Of a DNA stretch of 64,000 nt, positions 8,418 to 19,613 are shown in pieces. The notes beneath the pieces were generated by a model. It was not told where the DNA came from, searched no databases, and worked only from the letters and a program-made list of their open reading frames with translations. This DNA is from Paraburkholderia sp. CNPSo 3274. GTDB taxonomy: Bacteria; Pseudomonadota; Gammaproteobacteria; Burkholderiales; Burkholderiaceae. Location: contig NZ_JAMBPR010000025.1 in assembly GCF_024206475.1 (NCBI RefSeq), forward strand, positions 46,518-110,517. Direction: 5' to 3'. Positions within the stretch are counted from its first letter, which is position 1; every line of letters starts with the position of its first letter. The position numbers were made by a program, and so were the translations under genes.

Positions 8418-10010
8418 ATGACGCACGCTCAATACACCTCTGGCGTCGGGCAACCGGCGCTCGTCAATCCGCACGATCGTGCGGTCCCGCTTCTTGCCGT
8501 CGAACAGCTGCGCGAGGCCGAAGTCGCCGCGCAGTCCATTCTGCCTCCTCACACGCTCATGGCGCGCGCAGGCGCCGCCGCCGCGCACTTCCTGAGCGAG
8601 CAGCTCGCGCATGCGCCCTCGTCCGCGAGCGACAAACCGGTCTGGTTCGCCGCCGGGCCAGGCAACAACGGCGGCGACGCCCTCGTCGTCGCCACCGAGC
8701 TGCATCGCGCGGGCGTCGCAGTGGAAGTCTGCATGCCCGTCGAGGTCAAGCCCGCCGACGCGCGCTGGGCGCTCGCCGAGGCGCGCGCGGCGGGCGTGCC
8801 GATCGCCGCGTCGGCGCCCGCATCGTTCGACGCTTACGGCTGGCTAGTCGACGGGATGTTCGGCATTGGTCTCGCGCGCGGGCTCGAAGGCGTATTCGCC
8901 GAACTCGCCGAAAAACTCTCGGCACGCGCGCGCAGCCATGGCCACGTGCTCGCGCTCGACGTGCCGAGCGGCCTCGACAGCGACACCGGCAACGTGGTCG
9001 GCGGCGGCCTCGCCGTGCGCGCGACACACACCGCGACCTTCATCGCCGCCAAGCCCGGCCTGTACACGGGCGTCGGGCGCGACTACGCTGGCGCCGTCGC
9101 GGTCGCGCCAATCGGCATCGACACCGAAGGCACGGCGGGCGCCGCACGCCTGATCACGCCCGCGCTCTTCGCCGCCGCCCTGCCCGCACGCGACTTCGCC
9201 ACCCACAAGGGCACGTTCGGCACGCTCGCTGTCGTGGGCGGCGACACCGGCATGTGCGGCGCGCCGATTCTCGCAGCGCGCGCGGCGCTCCTCACCGGCG
9301 CGGGCAAGGTTCACGTGGGCTTTCTCGGCAGCGACGCGCCGGCCTACGACGCCCCGCACCCCGAGCTCATGCTGCACGCGGCGGCCAAACTCGCGCTCGG
9401 CGCGATGGACGCCGTCGCGGCGGGTTGCGGCATGGGCGGTAGCGCGTCGGCACGCCAGCTCGTGGACGCCATCCTGCGCCTTCACGCCCCCGTGCTCCTC
9501 GATGCCGATGCCCTCAATCTCGTCGCGCGCGACGAGGCGCTCGCGGCACACGTCGCGCAGTCGGCCGCCGCGCGCGGCGTGCCTTGCGTGCTCACGCCGC
9601 ATCCGCTCGAAGCGGCGCGCCTCCTCGGCTGCGACACCGCCGCGGTGCAGCGCGACCGCCTCGCCGCAGCGCGAACACTTGCCGCCCGCTATGCGGCTGT
9701 TGCCGTGCTCAAAGGCAGCGGCACCGTGGTCGCGGCGCCCGACGGCCGCGTCGCCGTCAATCCCACCGGAAATGCGGGCCTCGCCACGGGCGGGACCGGC
9801 GACGTGCTCGGCGGCATGATCGGCGCGCTGCTGGTCCAGCGAGTGCCGCCCTACGAGGCGGCGCTCGCGGGCGTCTATCTGCACGGCCTCGCCGCCGACA
9901 CGCTGTGCGCTCAAGGCGACGGCCCCTCGGGCCTCACGGCGGGCGAACTCGCGCCAGCGGTGCGCAGGCTCATGAACCGGCTCTTTTACGCGCCGCCTTA
10001 TGCGGCCTGA
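8418..10010 (+). CDS. nnrDE: Bifunctional NAD(P)HX epimerase / ADP-dependent dehydratase
   Basis: A 530-residue fusion of the two NAD(P)HX repair activities. The N-terminal YjeF domain (about residues 20-230) epimerises R/S NAD(P)HX, with VWFAAGPGNNGGDALVVA and LALDVPSGLDSDTGNV motifs. The C-terminal ribokinase-like domain (about 255-525) is the ADP-dependent dehydratase; it shows LTPHPLEAARLL and the nucleotide/phosphate motif NPTGNAGLATGGTGDVLGGMIGALL. Together they recover NADH and NADPH damaged by hydration. The length fits E. coli YjeF/Nnr (515). I chose the ATG at 8418, which is followed by the family-like LLAVEQLREAEVAA region; an upstream in-frame start at 8358 is possible but lacks conservation. 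Confidence 0.93.
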   Translation: MTHAQYTSGVGQPALVNPHDRAVPLLAVEQLREAEVAAQSILPPHTLMARAGAAAAHFLSEQLAHAPSSASDKPVWFAAGPGNNGGDALVVATELHRAGVAVEVCMPVEVKPADARWALAEARAAGVPIAASAPASFDAYGWLVDGMFGIGLARGLEGVFAELAEKLSARARSHGHVLALDVPSGLDSDTGNVVGGGLAVRATHTATFIAAKPGLYTGVGRDYAGAVAVAPIGIDTEGTAGAARLITPALFAAALPARDFATHKGTFGTLAVVGGDTGMCGAPILAARAALLTGAGKVHVGFLGSDAPAYDAPHPELMLHAAAKLALGAMDAVAAGCGMGGSASARQLVDAILRLHAPVLLDADALNLVARDEALAAHVAQSAAARGVPCVLTPHPLEAARLLGCDTAAVQRDRLAAARTLAARYAAVAVLKGSGTVVAAPDGRVAVNPTGNAGLATGGTGDVLGGMIGALLVQRVPPYEAALAGVYLHGLAADTLCAQGDGPSGLTAGELAPAVRRLMNRLFYAPPYAA

Positions 10011-10132
10011 AGCGCCCCGTCGCACGTCCGCTCGCGCGGCACGCGGCTTGCTTCACAATGACGTTTGCCCCACCTCCCGCGCCTGGCACAGCCGCAGGCG
10101 TCACAACGCTGCGCAGTGTCGCGCGAGGCCGC

Positions 10133-10138
10133 TATACT
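10133..10138 (+). promoter_or_regulatory. Possible -10 element of pgi
   Basis: TATACT lies 127 bp before the pgi start, in the only AT-rich spot of the 254-bp gap after nnrDE. The -35 position is poor. Confidence 0.35.
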
Positions 10139-10264
10139 GATTCTCCGCACGCCGCCTTCCACCGGAGGCGGCCCGTGCTTCCCCGCGGCGCGCGAAGCGC
10201 GCGTTCGGCCTGACCGGCGAACCGCAACTGCCGCCCTCCATTCGTGATCCCTCGCTAGACGAAC

Positions 10265-11884
10265 ATGACGAATCCGCTCCCCGCCTGGTCCGCGCTACAG
10301 ACGCATTACGAACAGATCCGCGACGAAAAGCTGCGCGACTGGTTCGCCCCCGCCAACGACCCTGCGCCGACGCGCGCCGAACGTTTCACGTTCGCAGGTG
10401 CCGGTCTCGGCGCCGACTTGTCGAAGAACCGCATCACCGACGCCACGCTCAAGCTGCTCGTGCAGCTCGCTCGCGAGGCCGGCGTGGAAGCGCGCCGCGA
10501 TGCGATGTTCAAGGGCGAAGTCGTCAACCCGACTGAAGGCCGCGCGGCGCTGCACACCGCCTTGCGCGCCACCGAAGCCGACGCGCCGTTCCACGCCCAG
10601 ATCCTCGCCGAGCGCGCGAAGATGGCGAAGTTCGCCGACGCCGTGCGCAGCGGCGCATGGACGGGCTACACGGGCAAGCGTATCCGCCATGTCGTGAATA
10701 TCGGCATCGGCGGCTCGGACCTCGGGCCGAAAATGGTCGTGCACGCGCTCAAGCATCTCGAACTGCCCGAGATCACCTCGCACTTCGTCTCGAATGTCGA
10801 CGGCGCGGACCTGTGGCGCACGATCGAAAACATCGATCCGGAAGAGACGCTGGCGATCATCGTTTCGAAGACTTTCACGACGCTCGAAACCATGACCAAC
10901 GCGCTATCCATGCGCGACTGGTTCGTCAAGCACGGCTGTCCGGAAGGCGAACTCGCGAAGCACTTCGTGGGTGTCTCCGCGAATCCGGCCGAAGTCGTGA
11001 AGTTCGGCATCGCCAAAGAAAACGTGTTCGAGATGTGGGACTGGGTCGGCGGGCGTTATTCGCTGTGGTCGGCCGTTGGCCTCTCGATCATGATCGCCAT
11101 CGGGCCGCAGCAGTTCGACGAATTGCTCGCCGGCGCGCACGACATGGACACGCACTTCCGCGAAGCGCCGCTGGAGAAAAACCTGCCCGTGCTGCTCGGC
11201 ATGATCGGCGTCTGGTATCGCAACTTCTTCGGCTCGCAGAGCTATCTCGTTGCGCCCTACTCCGAAGCGTTGCACTTCCTGCCTTCGTATCTCCAGCAGC
11301 TCGAAATGGAGAGCAACGGCAAGTCGGCGCGCCTCGACGGCAAGTTCGTCGATTACGCGACCTCGGCGATCACCTGGGGCGAGCCCGGCACGAACGGCCA
11401 GCACGCGTTCTTCCAGATGCTGCACCAGGGCACGACGATCGTGCCGATCGACTTCATCGCCGTGCTCACGCCCGAGCATCCGCTTGCCGACCATCAACCG
11501 AAGCTGCTCGCGAACTGCTTTGCGCAGAGCGAGGCGCTGATGCTTGGCCGCACCGAAGAAGAAGCGCGCAAGATCGCGGGCCCGGACAAGCCCGAACTCG
11601 TGCCGCACATCATGTTCCCCGGCAACCGGCCGACCACCACGCTGCTCGTCGACGCGCTTACCGCGCGCTCGCTCGGCGCGATCATCGCGCTGTATGAGCA
11701 CAAGGTGCTCGTGCAGGCTTCCGTGTGGGACATCAATCCGTTCGATCAGTGGGGCGTGGAGCTCGGCAAGATCCTCGGCAAGGTGGTCGAAGCCGACTTG
11801 AACGCGGCAAGCGCCAATGTGAAGCCGCATGATTCGTCCACAGCCGCGCTGATCGCGCGCGCCCGTGCGGCGCTCAAGCGTTAG
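10265..11884 (+). CDS. pgi: Glucose-6-phosphate isomerase
   Basis: A 539-residue phosphoglucose isomerase interconverting glucose-6-phosphate and fructose-6-phosphate in the cytosol. The sugar-isomerase signatures are clear: VVNIGIGGSDLGPKMVVHAL (phosphate-binding loop), SNVDGADLWRTIENIDPEETLAIIVSKTFTT, the WDWVGGRYSLWSAVGLSI segment, FLPSYLQQLEMESNGK and the C-terminal block around DQWGVELGK carrying the catalytic Lys. The length matches bacterial Pgi (about 540-550). The gene is a separate unit: 254 bp from nnrDE, and convergent with the ybbA-like gene 54 bp downstream. In many Burkholderia the Entner-Doudoroff route dominates, so the role may be mainly gluconeogenic; that part is inference. 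Confidence 0.98.
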   Translation: MTNPLPAWSALQTHYEQIRDEKLRDWFAPANDPAPTRAERFTFAGAGLGADLSKNRITDATLKLLVQLAREAGVEARRDAMFKGEVVNPTEGRAALHTALRATEADAPFHAQILAERAKMAKFADAVRSGAWTGYTGKRIRHVVNIGIGGSDLGPKMVVHALKHLELPEITSHFVSNVDGADLWRTIENIDPEETLAIIVSKTFTTLETMTNALSMRDWFVKHGCPEGELAKHFVGVSANPAEVVKFGIAKENVFEMWDWVGGRYSLWSAVGLSIMIAIGPQQFDELLAGAHDMDTHFREAPLEKNLPVLLGMIGVWYRNFFGSQSYLVAPYSEALHFLPSYLQQLEMESNGKSARLDGKFVDYATSAITWGEPGTNGQHAFFQMLHQGTTIVPIDFIAVLTPEHPLADHQPKLLANCFAQSEALMLGRTEEEARKIAGPDKPELVPHIMFPGNRPTTTLLVDALTARSLGAIIALYEHKVLVQASVWDINPFDQWGVELGKILGKVVEADLNAASANVKPHDSSTAALIARARAALKR

Positions 11885-11896
11885 CCCGCGGAGAAC

Positions 11897-11923
11897 CGGC
11901 GTGCGTATGCACTGCGTACGCCG
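11897..11923. terminator. Hairpin between convergent pgi and ybbA-like gene
   Basis: CGGCGT and ACGCCG arms bracket a partly self-complementary centre. There is no T-tract on either strand, so this is only a weak terminator candidate. Confidence 0.3.
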
Positions 11924-11938
11924 TTCATCGGTTAGGCG

Positions 11939-12679
11939 CTACCGCCCGGCTTCGATATTGCTCGCGTTACGCGAGGCCGCCACGCCATGCGGCGCGTTGG
12001 CCACGCGGCGCCCCGCTTCGATCGTGATGATGGCGTCGCAACGCTGCGCAAGATCGACGTCGTGGGTGACGAGCACGAGCGTCGCCCCGTTGGCGCGATT
12101 GAGTTCAAACATCAAGTCGATGACGGCGTGGCCGGTGGCGGCATCGAGGCTACCGGTGGGCTCGTCGGCGAACAGCACGGCGGGGTGCGTCACGAACGCG
12201 CGGGCGAGCGCCACGCGCTGCTGCTCGCCGCCCGAAAGCAGCTTCGGGTAGTGGCCCGTGCGCTCGGCAAGACCCACGCGCTCGAGCAGCGTACGCGCGC
12301 GAGTGAAGGCGTCACGCGTCGACATGCCGCCCTGCAATTCGAGCGGCAGCGCGACATTCTCCAAAGCGGTGAGATGCGGCATCAGTTGGAACGACTGGAA
12401 CACGAAACCCACCGAGCCGTTGCGCAGCGCCGCGCGCTGGTCTTCGGCCATACCGGTAAGCTCCAGGCCTAGCAGGCGCACTGAACCCGCGCTCGCGCTG
12501 TCCAGGCCTGCCAGCAGGCCGAGCAGCGTCGACTTGCCGGAACCGGAAGCGCCGACGATCGCCACGCTCCCGCCCGCCTGCACGGTGAGGTCGATGCCGT
12601 CAAGGATCGTTAGCTCGCCGGTAGCGTCGGTAACCCGCTTGCTCAAACCCCGTACTTCGATGACTGGATCGCTATTCAT
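11939..12679 (-). CDS. ABC transporter ATP-binding protein, YbbA/LolD-like
   Basis: A 246-residue ABC ATPase of the MacB/LolD/YbbA group. Walker A is GASGSGKSTLLG (about residues 44-52), the Q-loop VFQSFQLMPHLTALENVALPLEL is typical of this lipoprotein-export subfamily, the signature is LLSGGEQQRVALARAF, Walker B is AVLFADEPTGSLD and the H-loop LVTHD. The start at 12679 (MNSDPVIEVRGLSK) lies 6 bp from the start of the divergent esterase gene, the same arrangement as E. coli ybbA/tesA. E. coli ybbA is followed by the large permease gene ybbP; here the downstream neighbour is the convergent pgi, so no permease partner is adjacent. It probably acts with a permease encoded elsewhere. Confidence 0.88.
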   Translation of the reverse strand: MNSDPVIEVRGLSKRVTDATGELTILDGIDLTVQAGGSVAIVGASGSGKSTLLGLLAGLDSASAGSVRLLGLELTGMAEDQRAALRNGSVGFVFQSFQLMPHLTALENVALPLELQGGMSTRDAFTRARTLLERVGLAERTGHYPKLLSGGEQQRVALARAFVTHPAVLFADEPTGSLDAATGHAVIDLMFELNRANGATLVLVTHDVDLAQRCDAIITIEAGRRVANAPHGVAASRNASNIEAGR

Positions 12680-12685
12680 TCGCAC

Positions 12686-13459
12686 ATGATGACGCACAGG
12701 TTAGCCGTGAACCCGAAGCGCGCCCCGTGGCGCGCCGCCCTTTCCCGCGCTCGGTCCCGCTTCAGCGCGTTTGCCTCCATCGCCACCTTAACCGCCGCGG
12801 CCTTGCTCGGCACCTTATGCGGCGCCGCCGGCACCGCTCTCGCGGCCACGCCCGTCTCCACGGCCAACGCGGCGACGAACCCCGCCGCCACGGCAAAACC
12901 GAACATCGTCGTGCTCGGCGACAGCCTTTCCGCCGAATACGGCCTGCCGCGCGATACTGGCTGGGTGGCCCTGCTGCGCCAGCGGCTCGCTAGCGAGCGG
13001 ATCGATTATAACGTTGCGAATGCGAGCATCAGCGGGGACACGACCAGCGGCGGACTCACGCGCCTGCCGCTCGTCATGCAGCGCATCACGCCCGCGATCG
13101 TGATCGTCGAACTGGGCGCAAACGACGCACTGCGCGGTGTGCCGCTCACGACGACGGATAGCAATCTGCGCGCCATCGTCGCGCAGATTCGCCAGGGCGG
13201 CGCGAAACCCGTACTCATCGGCATGTACGTGCCGCCCAACTACGGGCCCGACTACACGCGTGACTTCCACGCCATCTACGAACGGCTTGCGAAGGAACTG
13301 AACGTGCCGCTCGTGCCCTTTCTGCTCGCCGGTCTTGCCGACAAGCCCGAACTCTTCCAGGCCGATCAGATCCATCCCACCCAGCAGGCACAGCCCTTGC
13401 TGCTCGATAACGTGTGGCCAACGCTCAAGCCGCTGCTCGGCAGTGGCGTGCGGCGCTGA
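12686..13459 (+). CDS. tesA: TesA-like arylesterase / lysophospholipase (SGNH hydrolase)
   Basis: A 257-residue secreted GDSL/SGNH hydrolase. A long N-terminal region with hydrophobic core (about residues 28-52, ending ALAATP) is a probable signal peptide. Block I VVLGDSLSAEYGL contains nucleophile Ser80, the block II Gly is present in the following strand, block III is ELGANDALRGVPL (Asn of the oxyanion hole) and block V is DQIHPTQQAQ (catalytic Asp and His). E. coli TesA (thioesterase I/protease I/lysophospholipase L1) has the same blocks and also faces ybbA. It likely hydrolyses thioesters or lysophospholipids in the periplasm. Two Met codons open the frame (MMTHR), so the exact start may be one codon later. 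Confidence 0.93.
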   Translation: MMTHRLAVNPKRAPWRAALSRARSRFSAFASIATLTAAALLGTLCGAAGTALAATPVSTANAATNPAATAKPNIVVLGDSLSAEYGLPRDTGWVALLRQRLASERIDYNVANASISGDTTSGGLTRLPLVMQRITPAIVIVELGANDALRGVPLTTTDSNLRAIVAQIRQGGAKPVLIGMYVPPNYGPDYTRDFHAIYERLAKELNVPLVPFLLAGLADKPELFQADQIHPTQQAQPLLLDNVWPTLKPLLGSGVRR

Positions 13460-13663
13460 CGCAGCAGCTGGGCAACCGGGCGGGCGTCATCAACGGGCGC
13501 CTTTTCTCAGGGCCCCGCCCTTAGTGCGTGCAGGCCGCTCGAGCTTCTCAGGCAGCGTGGCGCGGGCAACCGCGTCTCGCCATTGGCCCCTTTTTGCGTC
13601 AGACACGCAAGCCCGAGAGGCTTCGCTGCCTGAATCCGACCGACCCTGACTGGAGGAAGAAGC

Positions 13664-14011
13664 ATGAAATATTTACCTCTCATTGTCGTTACGGCAGCCC
13701 TTGCTGCCTGCGCCAATCAGCCAATGCCGAGCGGAGCGCAGTCCGTCGGCACGAGCCAACAACCGCCTGCGACCGTTGCGCAATGCATCGCGCAAAAGTG
13801 GGCCGACAAGTCGCAGCAGCAAGTCGTCTCGCAGTCCGTGCTCGCCAACGGCCAGGCTGTCGACGTCTACGTCCCTGGCCAGCAGCCGCCTAACGGCGCA
13901 GCGGCAACGGTGCGCCCGGCGTGGAGCGCCAGCGCGAAGACGTGGGTCGGCTTCCGCTCCGGCGGCGGCGCGGGTGGAGACGCCACCAGCGACATCAGCG
14001 CCTGCCTCTGA
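13664..14011 (+). CDS. Small lipoprotein of unknown function
   Basis: A 115-residue protein with a lipoprotein signal: MKYLPLIVVTAALAAC, lipobox LAAC, acylated Cys16. The strong ribosome-binding site GGAGGAAGAAGC precedes the ATG. The mature part is Gln/Ala/Gly-rich at first, then has VAQCIAQKWADKSQQQVVSQSVLANGQAVDVYVPGQQP and ends in ATSDISACL. The two mature cysteines (near residue 45 and the penultimate residue) could form a disulfide. It follows tesA after 204 bp and is closed by a hairpin terminator. I do not recognise a characterised family. It is presumably anchored in a membrane leaflet facing the periplasm. Confidence 0.85.
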   Translation: MKYLPLIVVTAALAACANQPMPSGAQSVGTSQQPPATVAQCIAQKWADKSQQQVVSQSVLANGQAVDVYVPGQQPPNGAAATVRPAWSASAKTWVGFRSGGGAGGDATSDISACL

Positions 14012-14030
14012 TTTCCGCTCGTCAGAACGC

Positions 14031-14063
14031 AAAAGCCCCGCATTGTTTCGCGGGGCTTTTTTG
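14031..14063. terminator. Bidirectional intrinsic terminator
   Basis: AAAAGCCCCGC and GCGGGGCTTTTTT form an 11-bp stem with a short loop, with A- and T-tracts on the two sides. It separates the lipoprotein gene (+) from the convergent ppiD (-). Confidence 0.9.
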
Positions 14064-14104
14064 TGCCGGCTCCGGACGCCGGCGGGCAGATACGCGGGTC
14101 GTGC

Positions 14105-16051
14105 TTACTGACTGCCGTCGCCGTCGCCCGACTGGCTGGCCGAACCGAGCGAACCGTAGAGCTTCACCTTCGAGCGCTCGCGCAGCGCGTCGAGGTACGC
14201 CTGCACCTGCGACTGGCCGTCCACCTGAGCAAGCTGCTGCTGCGCGGCGGCCAGACGCGGGCCCTCTGCGGCCGGACCGTTGGTCACGCTATTCACGCGA
14301 TAAATCGCATAGCCGTCCTTGCCAAGGTCCACGCCCACGTAAGCAGGCAGCTTCTGCGAATCGGCCTTGAAAACGGCGGAGAGCGCGCTGGGCGGCAGGC
14401 CCTGGGCGTCGTTGCGCGACACCTTGAGCGCCGACGAGAAACCATCGGTCGACTTCGACTTCTGCAGTTCCGCGAGTTGGGCCTCGCCGTCCTTGCGCGC
14501 CATGTCGGCGGCCTGCTGCGCGACCACCTTCTGGCGCACGGCATCCTTGACCGCGGCGAACGCGGGCACGGCGGCCGGCTGGTAGTTCGTCACGTGAGCC
14601 GAGATCAGCGTGCTGTTGCCAACATCGATCGCCTGGGTGTTGTTGTGCTGGTTCACCGAGTCGCTCGCGAATACAGCGTCGAGGAACTTCTGGTTGTTCA
14701 GCGGGCTATCCGGCGGCAGCGTTGCATTCGGCTTCGGCGTGACCGTGGCCGTCTGGATCGTCAGCTTGTACTTGTCCGCGGCTGGCTGCAGGCTCTTGGC
14801 CTGCTCGTAGACCACCGACGTGAAGCCATCGCTCGCGTCGGCAAGCAGCTTCGCGGCTTGCTGCGCCTTCACGTCGTTCGTGATCTGCGCCTTCACGTCG
14901 TCGAACGGCTTCGTAACCGCCGGCTTCAAGTCCGTGACCTTGACGATGTGATAGCCGAAGTCCGACTGGATTACGTCGCTGATTTCGTCCTTCTTGAGCT
15001 TGAAGACCGCGGCGTCGAACGCCTGGCCGCCCGCGATCATGCCGGGGCCGAAGTAGCCGAGGTCGCCGCCCTTCGAGGCCGAACCCGGGTCCTGCGATTC
15101 CTTCTGCGCGATCTGCGCGAACTGATCCGGATGCGCCTTCACTTCGGCGAGGATCGATTCGGCCTTTTGCTTCGCGGCATTGCGCACGTCGGCGCTCGCG
15201 TCCTTCGGCACCGTGATCAGGATGTGGCTCGCGCGCACTTCTTCCTGCGTACGGTAGTGCGCGATGTTGTCGTCGTAGTACTTCTTGAGATCGGCGTCGC
15301 TCGGCTGCACGCCGGCGGCAACCGTAGCCGCCGAGAGCACGAGATACTGGATCTGTGCCGTGGCCGGCGTGGCGAAAGCGTTCTTGTTCGCGTCGTAGTA
15401 CGCCTGCAGTTGCGCGTCGGTCGGCTGAACCTTGGGCGCATAGTCACTCGCGTGGAACGCGAGGCCCTGGACGTCGCGCTGCTGCTCCGAGAGGCCCGTG
15501 AGCTGCTGCGCGAGCGCCTTCGGCGTGAACGCGCTGCTGATGATCGACGCCGGCAGTTGCTGCATGGCGAGGCTATAGCGAACGCGCTCGTCGTACTGCT
15601 CGGGCGTCATGCCCTGCATGGCGAGCAATTGCTTGTACTGGTCGAGATTAATCGAGCCGTCAGGATTCTTGAGCGACGAGATCACCGGGTCGGAGAGCAG
15701 CGCGCGGCGCACGGCGTCGTCCGAGGCGGTGAGGTGCAGGCGCTGCGTTTCGTCCACGAGCACGCGCTGCTGGATCAGACCGTCGAGGATGTCCTTGCGG
15801 TGCTGGGGCGTGTCGAACATGCTCGCGTCGAATTGCGCGCCGAGGACCTGGCGGGCCTGGTCGAGCTGCTGGCGCGCGGCGTTGTCGTATTCGACACGCG
15901 TGATTTTGTGCCCGTTGACGCTCGCGACGTTCGCGCTTTCATCGAAGAAGCCGCGGAAACCTTGAATACCGACGAAGCCCAACCCTGGCAGGACGACCAG
16001 GAGCAGCATGAACATCATCAGGCGTTTGTGATTGCGGAAAAAGTCGAGCAT
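14105..16051 (-). CDS. ppiD: Inner-membrane-anchored periplasmic chaperone / peptidylprolyl isomerase
   Basis: A 648-residue PpiD-like protein starting MLDFFRNHKRLMMFMLLLVVLPGLGF: a short cytoplasmic tail, then one transmembrane helix (about residues 11-32). The SurA-N-like chaperone region follows (about 33-200). A parvulin domain at about residues 240-370 shows RASHILITVPKDASADVRN, GGDLGYFGPGMIAGG and FGYHIVKVTDLKP. The C-terminal region is a second helical chaperone-like part. PpiD acts near the SecYEG translocon on emerging periplasmic and outer-membrane proteins. The length is near E. coli PpiD (623). An in-frame extension upstream would run through the tRNA-Asp gene and is not credible. 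Order after hupB and two tRNAs repeats the conserved lon-hupB-ppiD arrangement. Confidence 0.95.
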   Translation of the reverse strand: MLDFFRNHKRLMMFMLLLVVLPGLGFVGIQGFRGFFDESANVASVNGHKITRVEYDNAARQQLDQARQVLGAQFDASMFDTPQHRKDILDGLIQQRVLVDETQRLHLTASDDAVRRALLSDPVISSLKNPDGSINLDQYKQLLAMQGMTPEQYDERVRYSLAMQQLPASIISSAFTPKALAQQLTGLSEQQRDVQGLAFHASDYAPKVQPTDAQLQAYYDANKNAFATPATAQIQYLVLSAATVAAGVQPSDADLKKYYDDNIAHYRTQEEVRASHILITVPKDASADVRNAAKQKAESILAEVKAHPDQFAQIAQKESQDPGSASKGGDLGYFGPGMIAGGQAFDAAVFKLKKDEISDVIQSDFGYHIVKVTDLKPAVTKPFDDVKAQITNDVKAQQAAKLLADASDGFTSVVYEQAKSLQPAADKYKLTIQTATVTPKPNATLPPDSPLNNQKFLDAVFASDSVNQHNNTQAIDVGNSTLISAHVTNYQPAAVPAFAAVKDAVRQKVVAQQAADMARKDGEAQLAELQKSKSTDGFSSALKVSRNDAQGLPPSALSAVFKADSQKLPAYVGVDLGKDGYAIYRVNSVTNGPAAEGPRLAAAQQQLAQVDGQSQVQAYLDALRERSKVKLYGSLGSASQSGDGDGSQ

Positions 16052-16154
16052 GCGTGACCAGACGTTGAGGGCGCCAAAAAATGGAACGCCCGATATTACA
16101 ACAGCGGCCAACAAAAAAGGCGAACCGGAGTTCGCCTTCTTGTCGAGATATCCT

Positions 16155-16231
16155 TGGCGGAGCGGACGGGACTCGAACCCGCGACCCCCGGCGTGACAGG
16201 CCGGTATTCTAACCAACTGAACTACCGCTCC
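16155..16231 (-). tRNA. tRNA-Asp (GTC)
   Basis: 77 nt including encoded CCA. The minus strand begins GGAGCGGTAGTTCAGTTGG and contains anticodon loop CTGTCAC (anticodon GTC), a T-arm GGTTCGAGTCC and the acceptor end CCGCTCCGCCA pairing with GGAGCGG. Confidence 0.97.
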
Positions 16232-16265
16232 GTGCGGGTTGCGCTACGTACCGGAACTGAAGCTG

Positions 16266-16341
16266 TGGTGGGTGCTGAGAGGCTCGAACTCCCGACCTAC
16301 GCCTTGTAAGGGCGCCGCTCTACCAACTGAGCTAAGCACCC
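16266..16341 (-). tRNA. tRNA-Val (TAC)
   Basis: 76 nt including encoded CCA. The minus strand begins GGGTGCTTAGCTCAGTTGG; the anticodon loop CTTACAA gives anticodon TAC. The T-arm AGTTCGAGCC and acceptor end AGCACCCACCA match the 5' end. It lies 34 bp from tRNA-Asp, likely one transcript. Confidence 0.97.
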
Positions 16342-16400
16342 AGCTTCATGCTTTCCTGCGCTGCGACTTCTGCTGCGCTCCCCATCGGGTAGCGAGCCCG

Positions 16401-16673
16401 CTAGTTTAGCGCATCCTTCAGCGCTTTACCAGGCCTAAATTTGGGCACCTTTGCCGCCTTGATTTTGATCGCGTCGCCAGTACGCGGATTGCGGCCCGTA
16501 CGCGCCGTACGCTTGCCGACGGCGAACGTGCCAAAGCCGACGAGCGTAACCGAGCCGCCCTTCTTGAGCGTCCCTTTGACGCCGCCGATCACGGCGTCGA
16601 GTGCGCGTCCCGCAGCCGCCTTCGAAATGTCGGCTTGTTGCGCGATATGGTCAATCAGTTCCGTTTTATTCAT
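16401..16673 (-). CDS. hupB: Nucleoid-associated protein HU
   Basis: A 90-residue HU/IHF-family protein, the standard length, starting MNKTELIDHIAQQADISKAAAGRALDA. The beta-arm region carries GFGTFAVGKRTARTGRNPRTG, with the Pro at the arm tip (RNP) that intercalates in DNA, and the C-terminus is KVPKFRPGKALKDALN. HU bends and compacts DNA without sequence specificity, as a homo- or heterodimer. The gene sits downstream of lon, the same order as E. coli lon-hupB-ppiD, but with its own upstream region, because a hairpin terminator separates it from lon. Confidence 0.98.
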   Translation of the reverse strand: MNKTELIDHIAQQADISKAAAGRALDAVIGGVKGTLKKGGSVTLVGFGTFAVGKRTARTGRNPRTGDAIKIKAAKVPKFRPGKALKDALN

Positions 16674-16912
16674 TCCAGCCCCCGAGAATGTGTTTGGGTA
16701 AACGTAAGAAAGAAGTTCAACTTATTGGATAGACGTCCCCGCCATAGCGCGGGGACCGCTCATTTAACGGGGCCGAAAGGGCCGTGTCAAGCGGGGTTGA
16801 GCCTGATTTGGCGCGGGATTCGAGGGATTATTCGAAGGAGTATCGAACATGTGGGAAAACGCAGAAAAGACCGCTGGTTGTCATCACAGCGTCAAGGATT
16901 GTGACGCAAATA

Positions 16913-16946
16913 AAAAAGCCCGCGGGAGCATCCCGCGGGCTTTTTG
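16913..16946 (-). terminator. Intrinsic terminator of lon
   Basis: GCCCGCGGG and CCCGCGGGC form a 9-bp perfect stem around AGCAT, flanked by A6 on the left and T5 on the right. It lies 50 bp beyond the lon stop on the minus strand. Confidence 0.9.
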
Positions 16947-16996
16947 GGTCCAACGCGCCGCGTATGAGCGCGGCTTGTTGAAGGCGTACTGAAGGC

Positions 16997-19423
<2,427 letters not shown>

Positions 19424-19549
19424 TTCATTTCCCCATGAGTGGAATCAATTGTTCGGTAATTGAGGCCTGAGATACCGATTGCAAGCCTCGTGCGTGTGGG
19501 AAAAGTTCAGTGACTCCAAAATAGTGCGCCATCGACCACAAGATAAACG

Positions 19550-19587
19550 AAAAAGCCGTTCATCCCATTGTATGAACGGCCCTTTTC
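19550..19587 (-). terminator. Intrinsic terminator of clpX
   Basis: GCCGTTCAT (19555-19563) and ATGAACGGC (19572-19580) form a 9-bp stem. Read on the minus strand it is followed by TTTTTCG. Confidence 0.85.
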
Positions 19588-19613
19588 CGGAACTCTTTAG
19601 CCGATCACCACCA

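Noticed and set aside
16052..16216. In-frame N-terminal extension of ppiD through the tRNA-Asp gene
   Set aside because: The extension would translate across a complete tRNA gene, and the protein has a proper membrane-anchor start at 16051.
19424..19613. Sigma-32 heat-shock promoter upstream of lon
   Set aside because: Searched for CTTGAAA and CCCCATNT at 13-15 bp spacing on the minus strand and found only partial matches.
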